NCBI RefSeq assembly: GCF_949628265.1
Contig: NC_088787.1
Span: 5,322,501-5,386,500, forward strand
Length of the DNA: 64,000 nucleotides
DNA from: Cloeon dipterum
Taxonomy: Eukaryota; Arthropoda; Insecta; Ephemeroptera; Baetidae
Direction: 5' to 3'
The position numbers were made by a program, and so were the translations under genes. Below the pieces are notes generated by a model. The model was not told the origin of the DNA. It saw only the letters and a program-made list of their open reading frames with translations, and searched no databases. Every line of letters begins with the position of its first letter. Within the stretch, counting starts at the first letter, position 1. Shown here in pieces: positions 35,316-47,015 of the stretch.

Positions 35316-37868
35316 TTATATTTCTTTAATTTCGACATCAGGGAAAGCATTTTTAATTTCGGAAAGAATAGGTTTGTCTTGCCAATTGCTGGGCGGTCTG
35401 ACTGTTAACCTTCTTAGGTTTTTCAGAATCTCTCGCCTTTTAATTTGAGGCATATAGGTACCTAAACAATCTGGGATATACCTTTCTTGGACGTCGAGTG
35501 TGACTTCTTCCAGTTGCGGCGCCAACAATATGTTGGATAATCCAACACCGTACATGTAACTGAAATAATAAACAAGGGCTGTTAAATTTATACTTTTTTG
35601 ACACATTTTATAGTTGGTTTTATTAAATATTGTCTGAAAAATTCTGGGAATCTTTGAGACCATAATATTCTGTTCATCTAAATAAGTAGTAAGTTATGGT
35701 CATGGAAATGTATGAGACGATGAAGGTCATTAATTTACAGTTGCCAAAAAAGTAAATATAAAATATAGAAGGTTCTCGCCTGATTTTTATTTCAAAGGGA
35801 AATCAAGACACCCGAAAAGCAATCGGTATATTGAGTATAGTTTAAGTTTTTTTTTAGTTCAAGAGCAATACACCGCAGTTGTATGAGCCTTTAGTGTTTG
35901 AAGCTCCAACTGATGGCGCCACCGTATACTTTTGTAATAAATTAAATTTTAAGGCACTTCCGCTGCGATTTCAGACTCAATTCTGCCACTGTGCATGCTT
36001 TACTTAATATGCTTTCTTTTGACGTGCTGAAAACCAAAATCGGTGTAGCCAGTCACTACAGAAACGTGAAAAACTATTTTTTGAAATATAAAATATTTTC
36101 CAATGTATCTACGGCGAATGGCTGGACTGATTTTGGGTTTCAGCACGTCAAAAGAAAATTTATTAAGTGAAGAATGCACAGCAGCAGGATTGAGTCTGAA
36201 ATCGCAGCGGAAGTGCCTTAAAATAAAATTAATTACGAAAGTATACGGTGGCGCCATAATTTATTGGCAGCTTTTATCGCGCAACTATGGTGGATTAAGA
36301 TTGTTTTACGTGGTCTAAGAATGGTCGGAAAAAACAGTCCCACTAAAAAAAGTATTTTTCTCGCCTTTCGTCTGCACAAAACTTGAATCGTCGCAATTTC
36401 TTGAGATATTTGATCGGCACTTCGTCTCTGTCGACCAGGATAAACTCGTTTAGTTCCAGCGACTCCAGGTTGCAGCACCATCGAAATATCTGACTCCACG
36501 TGATATCTGTTACTGTCACTCTCACACAACTAATGGCCAGCTCGACCAGGGTTCTTCCATTAACCTCCAAGACATTTTGAATAATGGTTGAGAAATACTG
36601 CTCGCGGTCATTGTATCTAATTTCCACTATTTTGAGGTTGGGCAAACGGGGAATTATCTCATTCTCAAGACTAAGTATGTCAAACATCTAAAATATATAT
36701 TTGAATTTAATCTTTTTGAAATAATAAGTTCGAAGGAACACTCTGGTTATTACCGTGAGATGTGTTGTGTTTGGCAGCTTCTCCAGGAATCCTAAGCTTC
36801 TTGTATTTTCAGGAAAAATGTTAACAGCATGGTAACTGTTTGAGCCATCGTTTTTGTCAGCCGGAATCTCATTTTTTAATTGAATGATGCCAGCCAGTCG
36901 GTCCACCATATTATGAAAAACAATCGACTTAAATGGAAAATGTAGGCTTGATAAATTTGATAGCTCCTGTTCATCGTCAATCCAGATTTTTCTCGCAATG
37001 ATGGACTGCAGCCTTTGGCAGTTATTCAAGATTAATAGCAAATTTGACAGGCTGGTGCGAAAATCGATTTGGAGATCAGTCAGATTTCTAAGCTGGCAAA
37101 TGTTATCTGTTCCAATTTTAAGCAGCCTCCTCTCTGTATCTTCGCTCAAACTCACTTCAAGTTCTTTCAGATTGGGAGCGTTTACGGCAAGACTTTTCAA
37201 AACCTAAAGAACAGTTATTTATACATTTGAATCACCACGCATGGCATATAATAAATTAATTATTGTAGCTTACTTTGTCCACTGGAAATTGGATATTGAC
37301 GTTTTTCACCTCTGATGGCAATACAGAAAATAAAATATATGTTCTGTGCAAATACTCCAGGGTACTCATTTTAATAGATGAAGTTTTGCTGTTAAAAAGG
37401 AATAGAATGTTACGCCAAGCGTTTCTCAAACATCGGTCTGGATTTGGCGGCCCATCCGACGCTCGCTCCAGCAGACTATCAAGCACTGATTGTCGTTCTG
37501 AGGGAGCTAAAATTTCCCAGAAATTATATTCTATAATGATTCAGTTAATATATTTTTTAAATTACGAAACAACTTTCACAATATGTTGGTTCCTCATAAT
37601 GCTCATATAGCTTTAAGTAAAACCAAAAATTATTCATAAATAAAAGTATTATGAAAACCATTGCACATTCGTTTGCCAGAAGTATATAGTAACAACAAAT
37701 TAGGTGCCCAAAAAAACTATATAAAATATGTTAAATATAATTATAAACTTATTTCAAAATCAATGAAATTGTTTTGTTATTTTTAAATTTACCAAAACGT
37801 TTTAGGTCATCTGCTCCATAGCTGCCGATGTTATTCAAAATCATCAAAATTATATTCGTCCTGGCCAT
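35316..37868 (-). CDS. LRR-1: leucine-rich-repeat-like protein
   Basis: Five exons: complement(join(35316..35559,36344..36687,36754..37203,37274..37506,37793..37868)), 448 aa. Same order and phases (1,0,0,2) as the three plus-strand paralogues. Leucine-spaced strands are visible: APNLKELEVSLSEDTE, LRNLTDLQIDF, RLPNLKIVEIRY, CCNLESLELNEFIL, YLKKLRRF and APQLEEVTLDVQ, typical of irregular LRRs as in F-box/LRR-type proteins. The N-terminus (MARTNIILMILNN...) is short and matches no domain I know. No signal peptide. Intron 4 holds a fold-back repeat. An AATAAA lies at 35251-35256 on this strand. It is the most diverged member and lies opposite the others. The start is the first ATG of an exon whose phase fits; a further 5' exon cannot be excluded. 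Confidence 0.75.
35890..36270. repeat. Fold-back element in LRR-1 intron 4
   Basis: The left arm has TGGCGCCACCGTATACTTT and GCTGCGATTTCAGACTCAA; the right arm has the inverses (TTGAGTCTGAAATCGCAGC, GTATACGGTGGCGCCA). Related copies are at 45910-46305 and 50663-51065 in intron 3 of LRR-3 and LRR-4, and a decayed copy at about 52180-52360. Confidence 0.8.
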
Positions 37869-40166
37869 TATCGACATATAGTTGAGTCATATTATCCTAA
37901 AACGTTTTCGAAAGGAATGTCAGTCGTTAATTAACCGTCTGGAATATTACAACTTTTACCCCAAAATGCGAGGAAAAAATCAGAGCAAGTTCAAACTGAT
38001 GATGATTAGCAATATTTACGTATTTAATCTTCAAGGATAAAATGAGTTAGTCTATATTTTTACGAGATTACACTTTTTTACATCAGTTTTATTGTGAACT
38101 AATTCGGAAAACCCCCGTTTTTTAGACTAAAAAAGAATATCAGGCAGTCATTTTTTGTGTCTTATAAAAATAACCAAATATTCAATCACTATAAAATAAA
38201 TTGCTCAGTTAGCCACATCGTAACATAATCTAAATAAAATCAATTCAAACGGACATAAATTAAAATCTTACCTATGACTTTTGGGCAGATGGAATAGCGA
38301 CTCGTGTTTCTTGCGCATTGTTGGAGCTGGAACAAGGATTCCTTCCCATATTGAAAGTTTTCTGGCACCGCATAGTTTTCACATTCGAAAAATTCGAGTA
38401 CTCTCACATTGAATCCAGTTATTTTATGCACTTGAGAGACCCCACAAATGCAGATCAAAAAATCCGTATATGTTTTGTGTGCGTACCGTGTGGGAATTTT
38501 TTTTAAAGAATACGAGCGAAATCACCAGAACTTTTCAACCCTCCTGCTTCACAAATAATAAAAGGTATGCATTTCTTCTTTCCCCTGAGAGAAATGATTT
38601 TAAATAAATGTAAAAATACTCAATAGGTTATTGAAATCGAATCAGGTCCACTGCATTTTTATGATAAAATACCAGTAAATTTATGCACTCAATTATCGTA
38701 TCAAATGATTTTGCTAAATTTTAATATAAATTTTTATTTAGAATACTCTGGTGTACGGCACAAATTTTCCCACGCTTGATTTTCGATTTTTTTTATGTGT
38801 GGATCGCGCCTGTCAATTTATTACTGTCAAAGCATCACACAAAAGCGGCCGGCTGCGAAGGAAAATCTGACCAGCGGTCGACTTATTTCACTGTTAAGCA
38901 GCGCGCTACCTTTTGCTGCTCAGCCTAAATAAATACGCGTGCACGGATAAATTTGCAAGCTCGTCCCTCTATATTCTTTTTTTTTTTAGATAATATCGCT
39001 TTTTATTTGAAGGCCACCACCACCCTTGAATGACCCTCCCTTAGGAGTAACCCTGATCTGCCTCGAAGGCACGCGTTGGGGCAGATCTCACAATCAAGCC
39101 GTTGAGTGTCACGACAATTCACAAAAATGCTTCCAATTAATAAAATTTTCCTTCGTTTCAACATTTTTACGTCTTTTTCTAGAAAATATGAGATAATTTG
39201 GTCCAAATTTGTGCATGTTATTTTTTTTAAATCGATTTATATCTAATTAAGAATTAAAAATAATTATAGAAAAATAAAATTTAAAATCTATTTTCAATAA
39301 TACACGCGTGTACAGTTTAAAAGGTTGCGCCACAACAACTTGTTATTACTGCCACCTGCCAGGTTGTGGAGGAACCTGATATATCAGCTGATACCATAAT
39401 GTGCTAAGCTTTAAGCTTACTAAACCAACGACGACAGCAGCCGACCACGCCACAGCTCAAAGCTGCTCATTATGTAAGATCTTTCGAGGTGAAAACATCG
39501 ATTGAACTTGACAATCGCGGTAAACTGGAGGTAAAAGCTTTAACGTTCAATAATTATGCACGATTTTAACCTCGCAAGCGGTCGGTGGGTTGCCTCTGGC
39601 AAGTTGATATCTCAAACTAGACAACGTTAACAATGAATTGTAGAGGATATTTTTTCCTTTTTATCTCTTTCTGTCCTGTACTAAAAACACGAATGCTGAA
39701 ACCCGGTTCCCAAAAACACCACGAACGGATTGAATGGGTGCACCAGAGGCCGCACAGGGACCCAGCCCACTCAAGGGCCACACTTGCCTCCGCACCGAGG
39801 ACTTTTTGAAACCCTAGACATTCGTCCCGTGTTGCCAAATCAAAGGTGCAAACCAGCAAGTCGCGAGTCGGCCTAGAGTTATGCAGCCGGCATGCAGACG
39901 GTTACCCATCCACCTACTTGATATTGCTTAACTTCGGTTATCTACCGAGAACCGGAGTGTGCAATGCTGCACCCTTGACTTTTTCGATAGAATAATATTC
40001 TTGAAAAACATTCCAGAACTTTTGAGATTGCTTTTGCTAGAAAATAATATTTTCAACTTCTATATATAGACACAATTGCATTAAACAAATAGTTTTTAGT
40101 ATTAAATTAGTTTAACATAATTAATTTGAATCTCTATTACTTCTAGCATTTTCCAGGTCAGACAAA
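37869..40166. other. Intergenic between LRR-1 and LRR-2 (divergent)
   Basis: No gene is called. A minus-strand frame at 38273-38458 ends in a good donor (ATAG|GTAAGA) but cannot be joined in frame to LRR-1. It also holds a dispersed repeat (39655-39870) and a 5S-like fragment (39881-39970). Confidence 0.5.
39881..39970 (-). ncRNA. 5S rRNA-derived fragment (pseudogene or SINE head)
   Basis: Read on the minus strand it contains CCGGTTCTCG, ACCGAAGTTAAGCAA and GGATGGGTAACCG in the order of eukaryotic 5S rRNA, which covers box A and box C of the internal promoter. About 9 bases are missing between the two boxes and both ends are diverged, so it is not a functional 5S gene. It abuts a dispersed repeat. 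Confidence 0.75.
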
Positions 40167-42472
40167 ATGGTGGATGAAAATATTGTAGCAAAATCCAGGC
40201 GCCAAGTACTGTCTCTGAAAAATAATTTGATCAAGAGATGCGTGCCAAAAAACATCAAACTGTACACTAGAAATGTGACGAAATTTCATCTAGGAGACCA
40301 TATTTGTAAGTAAAGCGGGAAATATTTGAGTTATCTCCTGAAATTATTAACTTATAATAAAAGCTGGACCTGTTCGTGAGGAGATCTTAAAAGTACTCCT
40401 GATGCCAAAGTACATATCGCCTGACTGCAATAAGAAAGAGTTGGCCACGCTGATGAGAGCATTACCTCAATTACTCAGCAACTGGACCAAAGAACTGAAC
40501 CTGGACAACCTAATTGAACTTTCTCCACCAGATGAATGCAGGTGGAACGCTTTAAAGGTAAAAATGTGACACATTATATTATATTGGTTGTAATTTATTT
40601 TCCATCTCGTAAAAAGTTCTTCAGATTGATCGCCCAGCATGCTCCAAACATCGAAAGTTTGACACTCCGAAACTTAAAAGGATCCTTGGGCAAAAGAACG
40701 GCAGAAACCTTGACTGAGATGAAACATCTCGAGTGCATCTCGCTTGATGCATGCATTATTCCCTGGCGGACCTTCGTGCTAGTTTGCAGTAGTTTGCCCG
40801 CCCTTCGAGAGCTGAACTTTGCCCACTTTGACACGTCTATCCGGTCAATTCATCTGAAGGAAATCAAAAAGGACCTTCCTCGCGTGTCTCACCTGAGAAC
40901 TCTCAAGTGCAACCGAATGTTCATCCGCACTAGACGTGTCCTGGAGAAGCACCTGCCGCATCTCGATCTGGCCGTCAAAGGAAATCCTATATTGCCTTCC
41001 ATGTATGATGAATGCAAAGGCCAACCTTCGAGTGAACGCACCTTCCTCAGCAGACAATTTCACGAACATCTTACAAACCAAGACCTCCACGTCAAGTATC
41101 CAAATATAACTCATTTCAAGGTGACTATAGTGATTATCATGGGGCGGATTTTTAGCTCGACCTTGAAACACTGTACAATGCAAGCCCAGCGTTGCCATTT
41201 TCTTTCAAGGTTGCGCTGCCGTAATCCGCCCCCCCTTTAACTTTAAAAACCGTCTTTGACGAAGTTTCTGAGCACACCAATCCATTCCTGAGGGTCGAAT
41301 TAGGTAAAGTGGATATTTTTTCCGACCCAAAAGTGCAGCGCGACGTGCAAACTTTTTTCCCGCCAAAACAATATGAATGCGAGAAGTGCGCATGCGTCAG
41401 AGATGGCTGGATCTGACAAAGAAATCATTCGTACAGGTGGTATCTCTGCAAGTGCTCAAACCAGCTCTCAGGCATGCGCAGGTTCAAATTGTTTTGGCGG
41501 GAAAAAAGGTTCGCACGTTGCGCTGCACTTTTTGGTCGGCAAAATATCCACTTTACCTATTTCGATCGACCCTCAAGAATCGATTGGTGTGGTCAGAAAC
41601 TTTATCAAAGACAGTCTTTAAATATAAATAAATTTATCCATTTGTTTAACTTGACATTCTCATTTCCAGATCAACTTTCATAAAACGTGTAGCGTAGAGC
41701 ATGCAACTCTGCACGAAAATCTGCCAAACTTCCAAAAACTAGAGGCTTTGTCTTTGGAGGATGTGTGTTTTCCGGCCGTTTACAATTCTTTGTCCAAATA
41801 TGGTCAAAATTTGCGATCAATCCGCCTGATCGGATTGAGAGGTGTACCAAAATTGAGCTTAAATCGCATTTTGGAGCTGTGCCCTAAGCTCGAGGAACTT
41901 GACCTGGATCAGATTAGGTTGAAAAACTCTGAGCCAATAGAGAACTTCTCCGAGCTCAAAAAGCTCACGTGGACAAGCACATACAGTTTCGTGTAATTAA
42001 TCTTATAAAATTTTTAGACGCTTTATAATCAAATATTTTCTCTTTTAGGTCTTCAAGGATGGATCCAAGCGCCATTTTGAAGGCTCCGAACCTGAGGGAG
42101 GTGAAGCTCTTTGGAAAGGAATTCAACCTTTCTGATTCGATCTGGATGCTCGCAGACGCGGGGCCTGTTCCGTTCCTCAGCAACCTGGAGTCCTTCCACA
42201 TCCACAAGGCTTACGGTTTCTCGGCTGATTGTTTCAGAACAATCGCTATATTTTTGAAAAGGTTGTCAGCAAAATCGCCAATGTTGACCGACATGAGATT
42301 TTCTTTCCAAAACTCGGACGAAGCGCCCTGTTACGAATACTGCGTGATTGCCAGGCATATGTTGGACAGGCAAGAGTACCATATGCGTTCGTTTTGGGGC
42401 GACGATATTTCGCGAAAATGGTTCGTGGATGCAGAACTTGTTGAGATTCTGGAAGCGTACCAGTTGAAATAG
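40167..42472 (+). CDS. LRR-2: leucine-rich-repeat-like protein
   Basis: Five exons join(40167..40305,40364..40557,40617..41120,41670..41992,42049..42472), 527 aa. Repeats include APNIESLTLRNLKG, MKHLECISLDAC, LPALRELNFAHFD, LRSIRLIGL, CPKLEELDLDQI and APNLREVKLFGKEF. The first 100 residues form a helical, non-LRR head (SLKNNLIKRC..., GPVREEILKVLL...) shared with LRR-3/4. This resembles the arrangement of substrate-receptor proteins that have a short adaptor-binding head before LRRs, but no convincing F-box or BC-box consensus is seen. Intron 3 contains a 92-bp MITE copy and a fold-back element. AATAAA at 42585-42590. The longest of the four because of its last exon. Function unknown. Confidence 0.8.
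41141..41232. mobile_element. Second copy of the GGGGCGGAT MITE
   Basis: Shares the interior TTAGCTCGACCTTGAAACAC and CAGCGTTGCCAT with the 11455 copy and ends ATCCGCCCC. The left inverted repeat is shortened by a deletion. It sits in intron 3 of LRR-2, just before a fold-back element. Confidence 0.8.
41242..41623. repeat. Fold-back element in LRR-2 intron 3
   Basis: The left end ACCGTCTTTGACGAAG ... CACACCAATC is matched by the inverted right end GATTGGTGTG ... TCAAAGACAGTCTTTAAA. Arms include TGGTCGGCAAAATATCCAC and its inverse. Short ORFs inside it are a by-product. Confidence 0.8.
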
Positions 42473-42717
42473 CTAATATAGAGCACTGCACCAACGTATG
42501 TTGTAATTTAGTCTAACGAGAAACAGTTCATCAAACATTTGAGGCAAGAGAGATGATTTTTTTTGTATGTGGAAGAGGGCTCGAAATAAAAAAAATGATT
42601 AGTGTATTTTCCTGATGATTAATTTCATTCGGTGAGAGACAAGATATCTGGAAATATTTTAACTTTCAAAAAAAGAAATATGTTTAAGTCAAATCTATTT
42701 TTCAAAAATTTCATTGC

Positions 42718-43721
42718 TTAAAGACCGTCTTTGACGAAGTTTCTGAGCACACCAATCGATTCTCGAGGGTCGAATTAGGTAAAGTAGAAATTTTTCCGAC
42801 CAAAAAGTCCAGCGCAACGTGTGAGTGAACTTGTTTCCCGCCAAGACAATATGAATACGAGATGTGCGCATGCGTCAGAGCATGCTGAATCTGACAAAGT
42901 AGAGTGCTTATAGTAAAGTTTGCCGAGGACGGTGACCAATGCGCCTGTAGGCTGCGCACTCTGCAGCTTCCCTATCTCTTCCAATATATTATGTTAAAAT
43001 GAGCGCACGCGGTTGGTGCTACAGCTAAATTTATGAAGCCACCCGCGGAGTTCTTGGTGTCAATCGAACGTGCACGAGTTGTTTTATAACATAACTCGGA
43101 ACCCGAGCCTGAATACAACAAGCGGTTTCGTGAATTCCGCCGCGGAAATCTGCTTTTATCTCTTATCATTGCGCGCTCCGACAGCGACGATCGCACGCCA
43201 GCGGCTGTCCGCGAAGCACGCATCACCAAGGCAACCAGACAAGTGACGTCACCGAGCGATCTCATTGGTCGGCCGTCAGGCACAGCTGCTTGGGAAAGAA
43301 ACATGTGCCTGTGAGCAGATAATAAGAGCAGATTTCCGCGGCGGAATTCTCGAACACGCTTTTGTATTCAGGCTCGGATACCGAGTTATGTTTTAAAATA
43401 AATCGTGCACGTTCGATTGACACCAAGAACTCCGCGGGTGGCCTCCTAAATTTAGCTGTAGCGCCAACCGCGTGCGCTCATTTTAACATGGGAAGAGATA
43501 GCCACAGGCGCGTTGGTCAGCGTCCACTGCACACTCTCGTTATAATTACTCAATGACAAAGAAGTAATTCCTACGAGCGAGCGGTCTCTCTGCAAGTGCT
43601 CAAACCAGCTCTCACGCATGCGCACTTCTTGATTTGGTCGGACAAAATATCCACTTTTCCTAATTCGAACCCTTCAAGAATCGATTGGTGTGTTTAGAAA
43701 TTTCGTCAAAGACGGTCTAAA
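42718..43721. repeat. Nested fold-back element, about 1 kb
   Basis: Outer arms are the same as at 41242 (TTAAAGACCGTCTTTGACG and inverse). Inside lies a second, longer fold-back at about 42990-43492 whose arms start TGTTAAAATGAGCGCACGCG and include GAACTCCGCGGGTGGC and TTCCGCCGCGGAAATCTGC. Flanking CTATCTCTTCC and GGAAGAGATAG also pair. Confidence 0.8.
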
Positions 43722-44049
43722 TACAAAAGCGGTAATTAACACAATCTGTTTCGTGTTACGACATCAACATTTTCTGAGAAGTTATGAAATATTATTGAGA
43801 AAGAAAGATAATATATATTGCTTAACAATTGAGAATATTTTTTAAAAGTGCCACTAATGGCACAATTTACCAGTTGGTTCTTGTTCATTGTCGGGTCTAC
43901 GTCTGCAGCTCGTCAGGCTGAATTTAATCAAGAATAAAACTGCAGGTGAGACCTAAACCTTAATTTCCATGATACATTTTTAACAAAAGTTAAGCATAAA
44001 ATATTGTTTTCCTTCATCCATGTATATACAATAGAACCAATATTTTAAA

Positions 44050-44100
44050 TTTTACGCGCGCTTACGTGTTTCAGGTTGCAGACCTGACGGTAAGCGCGCC
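44050..44100. repeat. GCGCGCTTAC/GTAAGCGCGC hairpin (second copy 47728-47775)
   Basis: ACGCGCGCTTACG ... GACGGTAAGCGCGCC forms a GC-rich stem with a loop of about 25 bases containing GGTTGCAGACC. It is kept nearly unchanged in both duplication units. Confidence 0.6.
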
Positions 44101-44890
44101 CTCTTCCAGATTCAGAGAGTATGTAAACTAAACATAAACAGAGTCGTGAGTCGTGCTTCACACGTAACAGCTGGGGGTTCGTTCTTGCTCCGGTCTATTA
44201 TTGTTTTTCTTCGAATTGAGCAGGAAAATCGTCCCATTTCAGGTATGAGACCGTTTATATTTTTCACTAAACCCATTTTAATCATATTTACGTCAGACTG
44301 CATGATTATTTCGTTCCAAATTAAATCTTTTCAAACCTGAAAGCGCGCGTGAGGGCCATGAGGTCTCAGCGGCAGCCGTGCTGAGCCGCGCCAGCCGGAT
44401 AATTTCGGGCCACGTGAGCAGCCGCTTTACCACCTGTGAAAAAGGGTCAAAAATTAAAAAGTGCAGGAGAAAAAATAGCTTATAAAGGGCCTTCACGTTT
44501 TAAATACTGTCAGCCGCCAGTGAAAAAAGCCAGCCGCCGGACCAAAAATACTGAGACCTTTATATTGAATCGCTTTTTTTCCTATTATGTATTTAATTAA
44601 AAGAACTCCTGTGCCCTTCGGGAAGCCTTAATTCCCTTTTCAGGGTCATAAACCCCAACCTTAATTGTTGCTGATAGAGACAAACAAAAGGTATTTTTTA
44701 AAGATTGACCGGAAGCAAGGGTCCCCATAAGCGCTTGTCAAATGAAATATTTTACGCATAGAATGCACAGTTTGAATCTGAAATTGAACGGCGGTGCCAA
44801 CTTCTGACGGAATGGATCTTCATCCAATCTATGATAAAAAATGTATTTATAATTAAATCTCGCTTCTATGATGGTTCCAGGATGAATAAG

Positions 44891-47015
44891 ATGATTGATG
44901 ACAGAGCATTGCTGTCTTTTGCAACATGTAGGCGCCAACCGAGTTTGAAGACCATGACAGTAAAAAGATGTGCAGAATACCTTCATCTGAACAGTAAAAA
45001 AAATCTTGCAAAAATCCACTCGACATTATGTATGCTAATAGCTAAAACTGAGAAATGATTTCAATACTGACACAAGTCTACTTAAATTTCAAAGCTGGAC
45101 CATTGCGTGATGAAATTTTGGAGGAAGTTCTGAAGTCTAGGACTATACCGACTGATCCTCGCAGAAAAAAGGAAGAAAAGACAAACCTGCTGGAGGCTTT
45201 CAATCTCTTGCTGAATACGAGGACCACGGAACTAAGTCTGGACCACCTTTATGCACTTAGTACTAAAAAATTGAACAACCAATCAGCGTTAAAGGTATTT
45301 TCTTATTAATACTTATATTGACTTTTGCCTAATTATTTTTTTGAAGTTTCTGCTCTCATCGATCCCCCAACGTGCCCCGAACGTCCGAACTATAGCTATT
45401 CGCAACTTTGAGGGAAACGTCGACACCAAAATGGCACGTTTATTAATTGCAATGAGACAACTCCGATGTATTTCACTCGACAAATGCGTTCTCCATTGGC
45501 GTGCCCTAATACAACTTTGCAAGAATTTGCCAGACCTTGAAGAGCTGCAGTTTGCTCAATTTGACAGCACAGTTAAAAAAATGCGGTTGACGAAATTTAA
45601 AAGTGAATTCAAAAAGGACCTGATTCACTTGTCTCAGCTGAAGAAACTGAAATTTGGAAAAATGTTCATCAGCACAAGACGCTTTCTAGCTCCTTATCTG
45701 CCGCACCTGGACCTGGACGTCAGAGGACCGATAGGCAGAGCAATCTACGACACATCTGTAACCTCGGACAGACGCACTTTTTACTGCATGCCAATTTCTG
45801 GTCGAATCATTCCATCATTTCCACCATGGCCTAATGAAAATTATCCTCCGAACATAACACATCTCAGGGTAAATGACGATTTTTACTGATTTTTTTTTTA
45901 TTGACCAATACCCTTGGTGCTCGAAGTCCCAAACAGATTGTGCCACCGTATACTTTCATAATAAATAAAATTTTATGGCACTTGCGCTGCGATTTCAGAC
46001 TCAAGGCTGTTACTGTACATTCTTCACTTAATTTTCTTTGTTTTGACGTCCTGAAAACCAAAATCGGTTCAGCCAATCGCCGTAGAATCGTGAAAAACTA
46101 TTTTTTGAAATATTAAATCTTTTCCAACGTCTCTAGGGCAAATGGCTGGGATAATTTTGGTTTTCAGCATGTCAAAATTAAAAGTATATTAAGCGAGAAG
46201 AATGCACAGTAGAAGGATGAGTCTGAAATCGCAGTGCAAATTTAATTTATTACGAAAGTATACGGCGGCGCCATCTGTTGGGTGCTTCGAACACTAAGGG
46301 TTTTTACAACTGATGAATTTTGATTAACTAAACGTGCCAATTTATTCTACAGATTACATGCCGTGATTTTAGTGCTGGAAACTCCAGCAATTACCCGGAC
46401 TTTGCCAATCTAGAAGTTTTGACTTTAGATGATCTGAGATGTGCTGAAGCTGTTGACGATATTTTGCTGAAGTATGGCGGGAAATTACGATCGCTTCGAC
46501 TGTCCATTCCGCATTACTTGCCAGTATATGTGCGTTTTAAATTTGGTCGCATCTTCGAGCTTTGCCCTCGGCTAGAAGAGCTTGATGTAGACAATGTAAT
46601 CATGTTAGACGATTCTGAGCCAATGAACAACTTCTCTGAGCTCAAGCAGCTCACGTGGACTGGTAGATACAGGTAAATATTTTTTAAATAATTTAAATAA
46701 AATTATGCATTTTCCCCTATTTAATATAGCAAAGACTTGAGCAACATTTTGCTGGCTCCAAACCTTCAAGTGGTGAAGATCAGTACTAATTTACGTGAAT
46801 GTTACCTGAATTTGTACCAGACCCTGCTCAACTGTGCACCTCCGACCCTAAATAATTTACACACGTTTCATATTAACTTGCAATTCATCCCGGCGAGAGC
46901 CAATTTCTACGGTATCTGTGATTGTTTTAAAATGATATCCGCTCGTTCACAGAAGTTGACTGATTTGAAGCTGTCATTTAGATTTAAGGGACAGTCGTTT
47001 GTATATAATTTGTGA
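44891..47015 (+). CDS. LRR-3: leucine-rich-repeat-like protein
   Basis: Five exons join(44891..45029,45095..45294,45347..45868,46353..46672,46730..47015), 488 aa. Strands: APNVRTIAIRNFEGN, MRQLRCISLDKC, LPDLEELQFAQFD, LSQLKKLKFGKM, LEVLTLDDLRC, LRSLRLSIP, CPRLEELDVDNVIM, LKQLTWTGRY and APNLQVVKIS. Head region: RRQPSLKTMTVKRCAEYLHL, then GPLRDEILEEVLKSR. The start was set at the ATG conserved in LRR-4 (an in-frame ATG nine bases upstream is not conserved). Exon 1 has the same length as in LRR-2 (139 nt). Intron 3 contains a fold-back repeat. AATAAA near 47077. Very close paralogue of LRR-4. Confidence 0.83.

Larger units (their letters stand above)
42473..44890. other. Intergenic between LRR-2 and LRR-3
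   Basis: No gene. It holds the nested fold-back (42718-43721) and repeat blocks of the duplication unit. The LRR-2 AATAAA is at 42585-42590. Confidence 0.55.

Noticed and set aside
38273-38458. Possible extra 5' exon of LRR-1 (good donor ATAG|GTAAGA)
   Set aside because: It cannot be joined in frame to the LRR-1 first exon without meeting a stop; paralogues have no such exon.
41373-41683. Three overlapping ORFs (69-84 codons)
   Set aside because: They lie in the right arm of a fold-back element inside an LRR-2 intron; the translations mirror the inverted arm.
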